Source of the DNA: an uncultured Eubacteriales bacterium
GTDB taxonomy: Bacteria > Bacillota > Clostridia > Christensenellales > Aristaeellaceae
Length of the DNA stretch: 18,869 nt
Direction of reading: 5' to 3'
Assembly: GCA_902796115.1 (NCBI GenBank)
Contig: CADBNX010000146.1
Location: 1 to 18,869 of the forward strand
Below the pieces are notes generated by a model. It ran no database searches. It worked only from the letters and a program-made list of their open reading frames with translations, and was not told the DNA's origin. The stretch's first letter is position 1; each line of letters starts with the position of its first letter. Made by a program: the position numbers and the translations under genes. Of this stretch, positions 1-7,750 are shown in pieces.

Positions 1-431
1 CGCGCGATCGTGTAGATTTCACCCTCCGGCGATTTATACGCCCTTTCCTTCGACGAAGTCTTATTCGTAAGCACAGGCAGCAGCAACAGGCATACAAGCA
101 GCACCGCACACACCGGAACCGCCGCGCCGATGATATGCGCAGGTTTTATCTTTGCCCCTTTTACAGCGGCAGCGGCAGGGGAAACAGGCACGGCCTGCTC
201 TGCAGCTTCCGGTTTATCCTCCGGCGCCTCTGCTGCAGTCTGATATGCTGCTTCAAAACTGTACTCCAGCGTCTTTGACAGCCTGATAAGCGTTTCCGCA
301 TCGGGCATTGTGCGGTTTGTCTCCCAGTGGGAAACAGCCTGCCGCGACACGTTCATCGCTTCCGCCAAACCGTCCTGCGTCAGCCCTTTTGCCTTGCGTG
401 CGTCCCTGATCTGCTCTCCGATGCTTGCCAT
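1..431 (-). CDS. XRE-family HTH regulator with C-terminal membrane anchor (partial)
   Basis: The gene reads leftwards from an ATG at 431 and runs off the window start, so only its first 143 codons are visible. Residues 1-60 form a Cro/CI-type helix-turn-helix (IRDARKAKGLTQDGLAEAMN, then VSRQAVSHWETNRTMPD). An Ala/Pro/Glu-rich linker follows, then one hydrophobic segment near residues 95-120 (AVPVCAVLLVCLLLLPVL) and the start of an outer domain (KSPEGEIYTI). A ribosome site (AAAGGAAGG, 441-449) precedes the ATG. Membrane-tethered XRE regulators of this layout are common in Firmicutes, and the part beyond the membrane is probably a sensor or accessory domain. The target is unknown. A palindrome in its own promoter suggests autoregulation. 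It faces away from the sugar genes. Confidence 0.88.
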   Translation of the reverse strand, partial: MASIGEQIRDARKAKGLTQDGLAEAMNVSRQAVSHWETNRTMPDAETLIRLSKTLEYSFEAAYQTAAEAPEDKPEAAEQAVPVSPAAAAVKGAKIKPAHIIGAAVPVCAVLLVCLLLLPVLTNKTSSKERAYKSPEGEIYTIA

Positions 432-466
432 TGCGTCAAACCTTCCTTTTGTTTCGTCACCTGATG

Positions 467-495
467 ATTATACAGCAAACTGCTGTTTCTTTCAA
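467..495 (-). promoter_or_regulatory. Promoter of the XRE regulator gene
   Basis: On the minus strand there is a -35 TTGAAA (490-495), a 17-bp spacer and a -10 TATAAT (467-472), about 36 bp upstream of the ATG. The spacing is ideal for the housekeeping sigma factor. Confidence 0.8.
472..486. promoter_or_regulatory. Palindrome in the promoter spacer, candidate operator
   Basis: ACAGCA-AAC-TGCTGT is a perfect 6+6 inverted repeat sitting between the -35 and -10 boxes of the XRE promoter. A second, longer inverted repeat (GCTGTTTCTT at 482-491, AAGAAACAGC at 498-507) overlaps it. Cro/CI-type repressors bind such sites, so autorepression is inferred. Confidence 0.5.
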
Positions 496-503
496 ACAAG
501 AAA

Positions 504-532
504 CAGCCCGAAATCTCCGCGATTTCGGGCTG
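504..532 (-). terminator. Terminator of tRNA-Pro
   Basis: A perfect 12-bp stem (504-515 with 521-532) with a 5-nt loop lies 7 bp past the tRNA 3' end on the minus strand. It is followed by a T-rich but interrupted tail (GTTTCTTGTTT). Its distal arm shares bases with the inverted repeat upstream of the XRE promoter. Confidence 0.78.
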
Positions 533-539
533 TATCCGA

Positions 540-616
540 TGGTCTGGGTGGAGAGATTTGAACTCTCGGCCTCTTGAACCCCATTCAAGCACGCTACCAA
601 GCTGCGCTACACCCAG
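540..616 (-). tRNA. tRNA-Pro(GGG)
   Basis: The cloverleaf reads fully on the minus strand: acceptor CTGGGTG (610-616) pairs with CACCCAG (544-550), followed by discriminator A and an encoded CCA (540-542). The D arm contains AGCTTGGTA, the anticodon stem is CTTGA/TCAAG with loop ATGGGGT (anticodon GGG after T33), and the T arm is GAGAG-TTCAAAT-CTCTC. The length is 77 nt including CCA. It decodes CCC/CCU proline codons. Confidence 0.95.
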
Positions 617-650
617 ATAAAAGCCTGAATCAAACCCAGGAACGGTGTAA

Positions 651-679
651 ATTATAGCAATCAAACATGCCTTTGTCAA
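651..679 (-). promoter_or_regulatory. Promoter of tRNA-Pro
   Basis: A perfect consensus -35 TTGACA (674-679), a 17-bp spacer and -10 TATAAT (651-656) lie on the minus strand, placing the transcription start about 28 bp before the tRNA. This is typical of strong stable-RNA promoters. Confidence 0.88.
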
Positions 680-713
680 TAGCGGATAAGCAGAATTTGA
701 GGTAAAATTTGTA

Positions 714-742
714 TTGTGTTTTATAAAGGCTTTTAGTAAAAT
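714..742 (+). promoter_or_regulatory. Likely promoter of the GH31 gene
   Basis: TTGTGT (714-719), a 17-bp spacer and TAAAAT (737-742) lie 37 bp upstream of the GH31 start codon. It is a moderate match and divergent from the tRNA promoter. No other better candidate is visible in the gap. Confidence 0.5.
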
Positions 743-779
743 ACTTCCGTAATATCGACAAAGCAAGGGGTGCTCAGCC

Positions 780-2846
780 ATGACAGTACTTACCAGGCTC
801 TCGGAAAACATCTACCGCATCCGGCACTGGAGAGGGAGGGAACCCCGTGAATCCCTGCTGTCCCGGTACGGGATCCTGAATTTGAAACCCGACGGAGAAC
901 CGGAGGAGATCCGCAGGGATGAGGAACCGACGGTAACCCTGGGGAACGGCGGCATGCTGACCTTCCGTCTGGACGCGGGAGAGGACGGAGGATTTGACAT
1001 CCGTCTCGCGCTGGATCCCGAAGAGCGGCTTTACGGACTCGGAGACGAATCCCGGGACTGCATCGAAAAGCACGGCAAAATCGCGGTTATGAAACAGGAG
1101 AACGTGCGGTCCTACGGTCCCATGCCGTTTTTGATGAGCTCCCGGGGATGGGCAGTCCTGGTGAACTGCACCTATGCGCATACCTTCGATATCGCCGCCG
1201 CCGAGCCGGACCTGCTGCGGATCTACGGGAACAAAGGGGCCCTGGATCTCATCGTATTCTGCGGGACCTGCCTGCAGAACGCGCTGTTTCTCGCCGGGAA
1301 GGTGATGGGGCGTCCGGTCATGCTTCCGAAAGGAGCGTACGGGCTCACCTTCGTTCTGAACGAAGATACGACCGCGAGGACCCTGCTTGACGACGCGCTG
1401 CGCTTCAGGGACCGGAAGATCCCCTGTGATATCCTGGGGCTGGAGCCGAGCTGGATGTCGAAACGCTACGACGCGGGAACGGAGAAAAAATGGAACCGCG
1501 ACCGCTTCTATATTCCCTACTGGAAGCCGGAAAACTATTACGGAAACTGGTCCTTCCTCTGGAATCTCCGAAAAATGGGCTATGCGCTCAGTCTCTGGCT
1601 CTGCTGTAATTATGATCTGTTCTGGAAAGAAGAGAACGACGTTTTCCGGGACGAAGAAAAAAAGGACCCCGACGCGGAAATCGCGGATCCGAATCTCATC
1701 AGGGGCCATCGGATGGATACGGTCACAAAACCGGGCGAGGACTGGTTCGAGCATCTGAAAAAATTTGTGGATAACGGCGCGGAAGCGTTCAAACTGGACG
1801 GCTCCGAACAGGTGATCCCGTTTCCGGACCGCCTGTGGGCCGGACGGTACCTGGACGACGAGATCCGGAACCTTTATCCCGTCGTCTATGCCAAACAGAT
1901 GAAGGAAGGGTTTGAAGCGCATACCGGACGCAGGGCAATGATCTATACCTGCGGCGTCTATCCGGGTACGCAGCGGTACGCCGCCACATGGGCGGGTGAT
2001 ACCGGATGCGGTCCGAAAGTGCTTCTGTCCCTGATAAATTATGCCATGTGCGGTCATTCCAACGCATCCTTCGACATGAGCACGGAAAAGGAATCCGTCC
2101 ATTTCGGATTCCTCGCACCCTGGTCCCAGCACCTTGGCTGGGACAACTGGCGGTATCCGTGGTACTGCGGCGGGGAAACGGAGGAATGCTACCGCTTCTA
2201 CGCACAGCTCCGCTCCTCGCTTTTCCCGTATCTGTATACCTTCGCGCATGTCGCAAGCCAGGTTTCCCTGCCCATGCTGCGTCCCCTCAGCCTGGTCTAC
2301 CAATATACGGGCCGGTATGACCGCGTTTTCAACGAGTATATGCTGGGCGACGCGCTGCTCGTCGCGGCACTGGACAATCATATCATTCTGCCGGAGGAAG
2401 ACGAATGGTTTGACTTCTTTACCGGGAAAAAGCATACCGGTCCGCGGGAATTCGATTATATCCCCACCGGCATACAGGGCGGCGCGCTGTTTGTCCGCGC
2501 CGGATCCATTCTTGTGACTCAGGACTGGGCACCCGGCCTTCGCGACAGCCGTCCGGACAAACTGACGGTACATGTTTACCCCGGAAAGGACGCCGCGTTC
2601 GATCTCTACGAAGACGATTATTGGACATACGGGTATGAAAAAGGCGAATTTGCCCTCACAAGCATGACGCTTTCGGGAAATGAACTGCGCATTTCCGCGA
2701 GAAAAGGGAGTTTTCCGGACATGCCGGAGGAATACCGATACACGGTGATCCTGCATCGTGAGGACGGCTCGGTCACGACGGTTCCCTCCTGCGGAAAAAC
2801 GGACGGCGGGACGGTCTATGATCTGACGGGAAAAACACAGGCATAA
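780..2846 (+). CDS. Glycoside hydrolase family 31 (alpha-glucosidase/alpha-xylosidase-like)
   Basis: This 688-aa protein has no signal peptide and is likely cytoplasmic. It fits GH31 retaining enzymes, which release alpha-linked glucose, xylose or related sugars from non-reducing ends. The expected nucleophile is Asp340 in EAFKLDGSEQ and the expected acid/base is Asp407 in ATWAGDTG; the 67-residue spacing matches the family. An N-terminal galactose-mutarotase-like part contains RLYGLGDES, as in other GH31 proteins. The usual ..DIGGF region after the acid/base is replaced by CGHSNASFDM, so the substrate pocket differs from classic members and the exact sugar cannot be named. The start is set by AAGGGG at 765-770. 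It is transcribed alone and ends before a strong terminator. It may process a sugar imported by the downstream transporter. Confidence 0.87.
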   Translation: MTVLTRLSENIYRIRHWRGREPRESLLSRYGILNLKPDGEPEEIRRDEEPTVTLGNGGMLTFRLDAGEDGGFDIRLALDPEERLYGLGDESRDCIEKHGKIAVMKQENVRSYGPMPFLMSSRGWAVLVNCTYAHTFDIAAAEPDLLRIYGNKGALDLIVFCGTCLQNALFLAGKVMGRPVMLPKGAYGLTFVLNEDTTARTLLDDALRFRDRKIPCDILGLEPSWMSKRYDAGTEKKWNRDRFYIPYWKPENYYGNWSFLWNLRKMGYALSLWLCCNYDLFWKEENDVFRDEEKKDPDAEIADPNLIRGHRMDTVTKPGEDWFEHLKKFVDNGAEAFKLDGSEQVIPFPDRLWAGRYLDDEIRNLYPVVYAKQMKEGFEAHTGRRAMIYTCGVYPGTQRYAATWAGDTGCGPKVLLSLINYAMCGHSNASFDMSTEKESVHFGFLAPWSQHLGWDNWRYPWYCGGETEECYRFYAQLRSSLFPYLYTFAHVASQVSLPMLRPLSLVYQYTGRYDRVFNEYMLGDALLVAALDNHIILPEEDEWFDFFTGKKHTGPREFDYIPTGIQGGALFVRAGSILVTQDWAPGLRDSRPDKLTVHVYPGKDAAFDLYEDDYWTYGYEKGEFALTSMTLSGNELRISARKGSFPDMPEEYRYTVILHREDGSVTTVPSCGKTDGGTVYDLTGKTQA

Positions 2847-2909
2847 AACTGCGCTGAGACTGTTTTGTGCGGTGCTGCTCTGCACGTTCGGTGCCGAAAA
2901 AGGTTTGCT

Positions 2910-2958
2910 CAGGGAGATCGGGCTCGTCTGAGACGGGCTTCGGTTTCCCTGTTTTTTT
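2910..2958 (+). terminator. Rho-independent terminator after GH31
   Basis: A long hairpin (CAGGGA... at 2910 pairing with ...TCCCTG to 2951, inner stem CGTC-TGA-GACG with G-U pairs) is followed directly by seven T residues (2952-2958). It separates the GH31 unit from the transporter operon. Confidence 0.85.
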
Positions 2959-3013
2959 GCCGACTTCGGTCCGGAACAGAAAAACCCGGCCGGCTTTTTA
3001 TGAGAATCCTGCG

Positions 3014-3037
3014 TTTTATCATAAAATTGTGGCAATT
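3014..3037. promoter_or_regulatory. Two overlapping palindromes upstream of the transporter promoter
   Basis: TTTTAT-C-ATAAAA (3014-3026) overlaps AATTG-TGG-CAATT (3025-3037), ending 15 bp before the -35 box. The nonamer TTTATCATA (3015-3023) recurs inverted as TATGATAAA at 3076-3084, on top of the -10 box. The position suits regulator binding, and the AraC-type protein encoded at 9897 is the natural candidate by context only. Confidence 0.45.
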
Positions 3038-3052
3038 ATCAACTTTTTTACC

Positions 3053-3081
3053 TTGCGTTTTCCTGCTTTCCGCCCTATGAT
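3053..3081 (+). promoter_or_regulatory. Promoter of the sugar-uptake operon
   Basis: TTGCGT (3053-3058), a 17-bp spacer and TATGAT (3076-3081) lie 60 bp upstream of the first permease ATG. The -35 is imperfect, which suits a promoter needing an activator. Confidence 0.65.
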
Positions 3082-3141
3082 AAAGTAAAACAAGCGGCCG
3101 GTGCCGGCGCGTTCCTGCTGCATGGGGAGGGAGAAGAAAGG

Positions 3142-4089
3142 ATGAAAGCGACAAGCGGTGTCCAGGGATACTCCGGACGCAGGCGGCGCCATTTTATTGC
3201 TTCCGTGCGCAAGCATAAGCTGCATCTGATCATGCTGATCCCGGTGATGGCACAGTTCATCATCTTCAAATACGGACCGCTGTACGGCGTCACCCTCGCA
3301 TTCAAGGAATTCCGCATCCTGCAGGGGATCGGGGGAAGTCCGTGGGTAGGCCTGGCCAATTTTGAACGGCTGGTCAATTCCTATGACTTCAAAAACGTGT
3401 TCACGAACACCGTGACCATCGCGTTTCTCAGGTTTGTCTTCGGCTTTCCGGCGCCCATTATACTGGCGCTGATGCTCAATGAACTCCGGCTTCCGCGCTA
3501 CAAGCGGATCACGCAGAGCATTTCATACCTGCCGCACTTTATTTCCTGGGTCATCCTGACCGGTATCTTCATGGAAGTGCTTTCGCCCTCACGCGGACCG
3601 GTCAACGCACTGATCCGGATGCTGGGCGGCGAGCCGATTTTTTTCCTGGGCAGTCCGAAGTATTTCCGCTCCACCCTGGTCGTCACGGGCATCTGGCAGA
3701 GCGTGGGCTGGGGGTCCATCATATATCTGGCGGCGCTCGGCGGCGTGAACGAGGAACTGTACGACGCCGCGCGTGTGGACGGATGCGGACGCTGGCGGCG
3801 CATCTGGCATGTGACCCTGCCCGGTATCCTGCCCACGGTCACCATCATGCTGATCCTGGCAGTCGGTTCTCTGGTTGAGGATAATTTTGACCAGATTTTC
3901 AATATGCTCAATCCCGCGGTGTATTCCGTCGGGGATGTGCTCGGCACCTATATCTACCGCCAGGGCGTAACCAATATGGACTATTCCTACTCGACCGCCG
4001 CGGAACTGTTCCGCAACCTGATCTCACTGGCACTGGTGGTCAGCGCGAACTTCATTTCCAAGCGGGTCAACGAATACGGGCTTTGGTAG
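3142..4089 (+). CDS. lplB: Sugar ABC transporter permease, LplB type
   Basis: This 315-aa inner-membrane protein has about six hydrophobic segments (first near residues 30-50, last near 290-305). It carries the cytoplasmic EAA loop near residue 205 (ELYDAARVDG, then a basic stretch and LPGI) that docks onto the ATPase. The Arg/Lys-rich start and the GPLYGVTLAFKEF region are typical of the LplB/YtcO-like family (COG4209), which imports complex oligosaccharides. The start codon follows GGGGAGGGAG at 3124-3133. It is the first gene of the operon, with the partner permease 10 bp downstream. No ATPase gene lies in the window, so a shared MsmX-like ATPase encoded elsewhere is expected. Confidence 0.92.
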   Translation: MKATSGVQGYSGRRRRHFIASVRKHKLHLIMLIPVMAQFIIFKYGPLYGVTLAFKEFRILQGIGGSPWVGLANFERLVNSYDFKNVFTNTVTIAFLRFVFGFPAPIILALMLNELRLPRYKRITQSISYLPHFISWVILTGIFMEVLSPSRGPVNALIRMLGGEPIFFLGSPKYFRSTLVVTGIWQSVGWGSIIYLAALGGVNEELYDAARVDGCGRWRRIWHVTLPGILPTVTIMLILAVGSLVEDNFDQIFNMLNPAVYSVGDVLGTYIYRQGVTNMDYSYSTAAELFRNLISLALVVSANFISKRVNEYGLW

Positions 4090-4099
4090 GAGGCAGAAG

Positions 4100-5017
4100 A
4101 TGAACAGACAGGAAATCGCGCGAAAACCGCGCAACCGCATCTATGAAAGCCGCCTGGAACCGTATTTCCAGACCGTCCTGGTGGTGATCTTCTTCCTGCT
4201 CAGCATCACTTTCCTGTATCCGTACTGGCACGTGGCGGTAACCTCCTTTACCTCTCCGGATTTTGCTTCCGCGTCTGGGTTCAAGCTGTGGCCGCGCAAA
4301 TGGTCGTGGGACGCGTACATCCACATGTTCGACGCAAGCTTTCTGTGGTCCGGATACCTGAATACGCTGAAGGTGGTGGCACTCGGCTGGGCATGTTCGC
4401 TGACAGGCGTGATCCTGGGCGCGTATCCGCTCTCCAAGCGGGACCTGCCGATGAGAGGCCTGTTTACCACGATCATCCTGATCACCATGTTCATTTCCGG
4501 CGGCATGATCCCGACGTATCTGCTGGTGAACAATACCCTGCACATGCGCAATTCGTACTTTGCCATCATTCTTCCGCACTGTATCTCGGTGACCCACATC
4601 ATCATCGCGCGCAATTATTTTATGACCCTGCCGGATGAACTGGAGGAAGCCGCGGTCATTGACGGAGCAAATTCCTGGCAGGTGCTCCTGAAGGTCATGC
4701 TGCCGCTTTCCACGCCCATCCTGGCGACGATCAGCCTGTGGGTGATCGTCAGCAACTGGAACGCTTACTTCAATTGCCTTCTCTACATCACGGATTCGAA
4801 AAAGTATGTGCTGCAGGTGGTGCTGCGGCGCATCATCCTGACCGATTCCAAGGAAATGACCGCTGCAAGCGAAGCGGTCGCCAATGCCACGGATACCGAT
4901 ATCGTGACCCTTCGGGCCGCATCCATCATGCTGGCCACGATTCCGATCATCTGTGTCTATCCCTTCCTGCAGAAGTATTTTGTGAAAGGAATGCTGATCG
5001 GTTCGCTGAAGGGCTGA
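4100..5017 (+). CDS. ytcP: Sugar ABC transporter permease, YtcP/LplC type
   Basis: This 305-aa partner permease has six predicted membrane segments and an EAA loop at about residues 178-200 (DELEEAAVIDGANSW). It has the family's characteristic C-terminus (QKYFVKGMLIGSLKG). It forms the heterodimeric channel with the LplB-type protein. The ribosome site AGGAGG (4088-4093) overlaps the end of the preceding gene (stop at 4087-4089), so the two are tightly coupled. Family identity (COG0395, YtcP/LplC branch) is secure, but the transported sugar is not readable from the permeases. Confidence 0.92.
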   Translation: MNRQEIARKPRNRIYESRLEPYFQTVLVVIFFLLSITFLYPYWHVAVTSFTSPDFASASGFKLWPRKWSWDAYIHMFDASFLWSGYLNTLKVVALGWACSLTGVILGAYPLSKRDLPMRGLFTTIILITMFISGGMIPTYLLVNNTLHMRNSYFAIILPHCISVTHIIIARNYFMTLPDELEEAAVIDGANSWQVLLKVMLPLSTPILATISLWVIVSNWNAYFNCLLYITDSKKYVLQVVLRRIILTDSKEMTAASEAVANATDTDIVTLRAASIMLATIPIICVYPFLQKYFVKGMLIGSLKG

Positions 5018-5073
5018 AGCATCGCTGCGTTTCCGGGGATACCCGGATAAGATATACGCAAGGAGGTATTGCT

Positions 5074-6654
5074 ATGAAGAAACTGTTGTGCCTGTTCCTC
5101 TGCCTGCTGATGGCCGTTCCGGCCGCGGCGCTGGCGGCAGATCTGGACGCGTACGTGTCCGATCCCGCGGAAAAGGTCTCCATTGCCTGGCTGGCCGGAC
5201 ATGATACCGACCCTGTGAACGAGGATGACTCCATCGTCGCCTGGCTGGAAGAAACCTTCAATGTGGATCTGGACGTGTGGTTCCTGGAGCGGGAAAACTA
5301 TGATGAACTGCTGACCACCCGCATCATCGGCGGCGAAATCCCGGACGTTTTCATGCTGCAGAACGCGGAGCAGTTCTCCAAGTATGTCAAGCAGGGCGTC
5401 GTGATGCCCCTGCCTATCGAAGTGATCCAGAAGTGCATGCCCGAAAGCTATGCCTGGCTGATCGAATACGATCCCGGCTGCTTCAACACCGTGTCCTACG
5501 CCGGCGTGAACTACGGTCTGCCCCGCGTGAACGGTGACGGCCGCTTCAACTATGCGCCTTTCTGGCGTGCCGACTGGCTGGCCAAGTTCGGTTATACCGA
5601 CGGCAAAGTGCCCATGACGCTCGAAGAATGCGAGGAAGTGTTCTACAAGTTTGCCAACGAAGATCCGGATGGCAACGGTGAAAAGGACACCTACGCGCTG
5701 AGCCTTACCGGTATGAACCCCGTTTTCGGCGCGTTCGGCGCGCTGCCGGACCGCTGGATCGAGGATGAAAACGGCGATCTGATTTACGGTGCCGTCTATC
5801 CGGGCATGAAGGACGCGCTGAAACTGCTGGCCAAATGGTATGCCGACGGACTGATCGATCCGGAATTCATCACCGGTGAAAACCAGGGCGGCTACTGGGC
5901 ACTGTCCGTGCCTTTCGAAAACGGCCAGATCGGTTTCTCCTCTTCCGGCGCGTATTATCACCTGGCGCCCGACTTCGACGGCCCCGAAGACGAAGCCGCC
6001 GGCACGGGCAGCAACTTCAAATACGGCCGCACCATGCGCACCTTTGCCTCCACGGTCGGATATGAGAACATGGTGATCGGCTACAACCCTGTGGGTCCCG
6101 ACGGCAAGCAGGGCGGCGAAAGCTGGGGCCTGACCACGGATGAAGCGATCGTGTTCAGCTATAAGCTGGCCGATCAGCCCGCCAAGGTAGCCCGTATCCT
6201 CGAAATCATCAACGCGATCGGTTCCGACCTTGACGTTTGGGAAAAGATCTGGAACTGGGATCTGAACTCCGATCAGTACGATTATGACGATCTGCTGGGC
6301 TGGGTTGCCAAGGAAGGCTATACCAAGGAAGGGGACGAAGGCAGCCATACCAACATGTTCAACACCCTGCAGAACCCCAACTTCGCCATGATGGCCAAGC
6401 CCGCGCAGTACAACTGGGCCATGAGCATGCCGCAGTTCCAGACCGGCGGTTATTCCAATACGATGCTGCCGATCACCACTGCTTCGATGCCCAACTGCTG
6501 GACCAGCATGGAAACCCTGCGCCAGACCACCTACATCGCCATCATCACGGGCGAACAGCCTGTGGATGCCTTTGACACCTTCGTGGAGAGCTGGAACGCG
6601 ATGGGCGGAACCGCCGTCACCGCGGAAGCCAACGAATGGTATCACTCCAAATAG
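5074..6654 (+). CDS. Extracellular sugar-binding protein of the ABC transporter (LplA-like)
   Basis: This 526-aa protein is of the usual length for large LplA-type solute-binding proteins. The frame is open further upstream, but the start is placed at the ATG at 5074 because AGGAGG (5061-5066) sits just before it and a signal peptide begins there (MKKLLCLFLCLLMAVPAAALA, predicted cut near residues 21-22). There is no lipobox: the residues after the cut are A-D, not Cys, which is unusual for a Gram-positive binding protein. The mature protein shows typical binding-protein features: KVSIAWLAG at the N-terminus, GGEIPDVF, YGLPRVNGDG, NEDPDGNGEKDTYAL and a tryptophan-rich C-terminal half. It delivers the oligosaccharide to the permeases encoded just upstream. 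Codon choice looks strongly biased toward a few codons (CTG, GGC, AAC), as expected for high expression. Confidence 0.9.
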   Translation: MKKLLCLFLCLLMAVPAAALAADLDAYVSDPAEKVSIAWLAGHDTDPVNEDDSIVAWLEETFNVDLDVWFLERENYDELLTTRIIGGEIPDVFMLQNAEQFSKYVKQGVVMPLPIEVIQKCMPESYAWLIEYDPGCFNTVSYAGVNYGLPRVNGDGRFNYAPFWRADWLAKFGYTDGKVPMTLEECEEVFYKFANEDPDGNGEKDTYALSLTGMNPVFGAFGALPDRWIEDENGDLIYGAVYPGMKDALKLLAKWYADGLIDPEFITGENQGGYWALSVPFENGQIGFSSSGAYYHLAPDFDGPEDEAAGTGSNFKYGRTMRTFASTVGYENMVIGYNPVGPDGKQGGESWGLTTDEAIVFSYKLADQPAKVARILEIINAIGSDLDVWEKIWNWDLNSDQYDYDDLLGWVAKEGYTKEGDEGSHTNMFNTLQNPNFAMMAKPAQYNWAMSMPQFQTGGYSNTMLPITTASMPNCWTSMETLRQTTYIAIITGEQPVDAFDTFVESWNAMGGTAVTAEANEWYHSK

Positions 6655-6671
6655 GATAAACAGACCCGCAC

Positions 6672-6703
6672 TTTCGGGGGCCGTTATACGGCCCCCGAAA
6701 TTT
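6672..6703 (+). terminator. Intercistronic stem-loop after the binding-protein gene
   Basis: A perfect 12-bp GC-rich stem (6672-6683 with 6689-6700) with a TTATA loop is followed only by TTTGC. With such a weak T tail it is more likely a partial terminator or an mRNA-stabilising 3' end that raises binding-protein transcript over the downstream genes. Similar hairpins follow malE-type genes. Confidence 0.72.
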
Positions 6704-6722
6704 GCAGAAAAGGAGAAAAAAC

Positions 6723-7736
6723 ATGCGTCTGCCTGAAACGTACCGTTTGAAATGCCCGCTTACCCTGCGGGAAGACGGCGGATTCCGGATCCTGATGATG
6801 AGTGACGCCCACCAGAAGCCCGGTGACGATATCAGGACCATCCGTGCGATGAACCTGCTGATTGACCGCACGAAACCGGATCTGGTGATGCTGGGCGGGG
6901 ACAATGTGTGCGGCTGCGGAACGGAAGGGGAGTTTGAGGAGCAGCTCGCGCGGCTCGCGTCGCCTATGGAAGAGCGGAAAATCCCCTGGGCACATGTATA
7001 CGGCAATCACGATCAGACGGATAAGCTTTCAAAAGCCTGGCAGCAGATGCGCTACGAGCAGTATCCGCACTGTGTTTCAAAGGCGGGACCGGAGGAGTTG
7101 CCGGGCTGCGGCAATTTTTTCCTGCCCATCCTGGATCAGAACGGAGAACCCGTATTCGGAGTATGGGGAATCGATTCGCAGCAGGACTGGAAAACGCAGA
7201 CCGTACCCCTTTCCTATGACGGGGATCTGTACTGGGATGTCATGATGCCCATGACCATTGCCTCCCACTCGGACTATGACTTTATCCGCTTCGAGCAGGT
7301 GATGTGGTACTGGAATACTTCCGTGGAGCTGGAAAAGCGCTGCGGACGGAAGATCCCCTCCCTGATGGTTTTTCACATTCCGCTCTATGAATTCAACGCG
7401 GTCCTGCGCAACGCGGGCCGTACGCGTCTGAACGGAGAATACAACGAGCGGCTCAGCAATTCGGAAATCAATTCCGGCATTTTCGCGGCTGTGTTTCAGC
7501 GCGGAGACGTCAAAGCCATGTTCGCGGGACATGATCATATCAATACCTTTGAAGGGGTTTACTGCGGCATCCACATGGGATTTGACGGAAGCATCGGTTA
7601 CCAGGGCTACGGAACCCGGGAGAACGATCCGGGGCATGACAGGGAACGGCTGCGCGGCGGACGCGTGTTTGATATCGACGCGGGCGATCCATGGCATATC
7701 CGGACGGAAATGGCATTTGTCGGAAAACTGGACTGA
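6723..7736 (+). CDS. Calcineurin-like metallophosphoesterase (Dcr2-like)
   Basis: This 337-aa protein has no signal peptide. All dimetal-site motifs are present in order: D28-A-H30 (MMSDAHQ), D60 in LGGDN, N95-H96 in VYGNHDQ, H218 in VFHIPLYEF and H270-D-H272 in AGHDH. The overall plan, with a long insert between GNHD and the later His and the W-Y-Q-type region before VFH, resembles Dcr2/purple-acid-phosphatase-like members. The start is the ATG at 6723 after AGGAG (6711-6715); an in-frame TTG at 6702 lies inside the hairpin tail and is unlikely. It sits between the binding-protein and GH92 genes, so it may remove phosphate from an imported or metabolised sugar, or act on a phosphodiester. 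The substrate is inferred only. Confidence 0.85.
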   Translation: MRLPETYRLKCPLTLREDGGFRILMMSDAHQKPGDDIRTIRAMNLLIDRTKPDLVMLGGDNVCGCGTEGEFEEQLARLASPMEERKIPWAHVYGNHDQTDKLSKAWQQMRYEQYPHCVSKAGPEELPGCGNFFLPILDQNGEPVFGVWGIDSQQDWKTQTVPLSYDGDLYWDVMMPMTIASHSDYDFIRFEQVMWYWNTSVELEKRCGRKIPSLMVFHIPLYEFNAVLRNAGRTRLNGEYNERLSNSEINSGIFAAVFQRGDVKAMFAGHDHINTFEGVYCGIHMGFDGSIGYQGYGTRENDPGHDRERLRGGRVFDIDAGDPWHIRTEMAFVGKLD

Positions 7737-7750
7737 CGGGGAGAAAGCGC

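Noticed and set aside
380..811. 143-codon minus-strand open frame over the tRNA-Pro region
   Set aside because: It reads straight through the tRNA gene and its promoter and terminator, so it is not a protein gene.
774..3035. 753-codon open frame on the minus strand opposite the GH31 gene
   Set aside because: It mirrors a gene with clear GH31 catalytic motifs, shows no recognisable domain and runs through the terminator. It is a by-product of GC-rich codon use.
4738..5073. N-terminal extension of the binding-protein frame
   Set aside because: It overlaps the second permease gene in another frame; the ATG at 5074 has AGGAGG and begins a signal peptide.
4957..6645. 562-codon minus-strand open frame opposite the binding-protein gene
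   Set aside because: It is antisense to a signal-peptide-bearing binding protein with a strong ribosome site, and its His/Gly/Val-rich translation has no domain.
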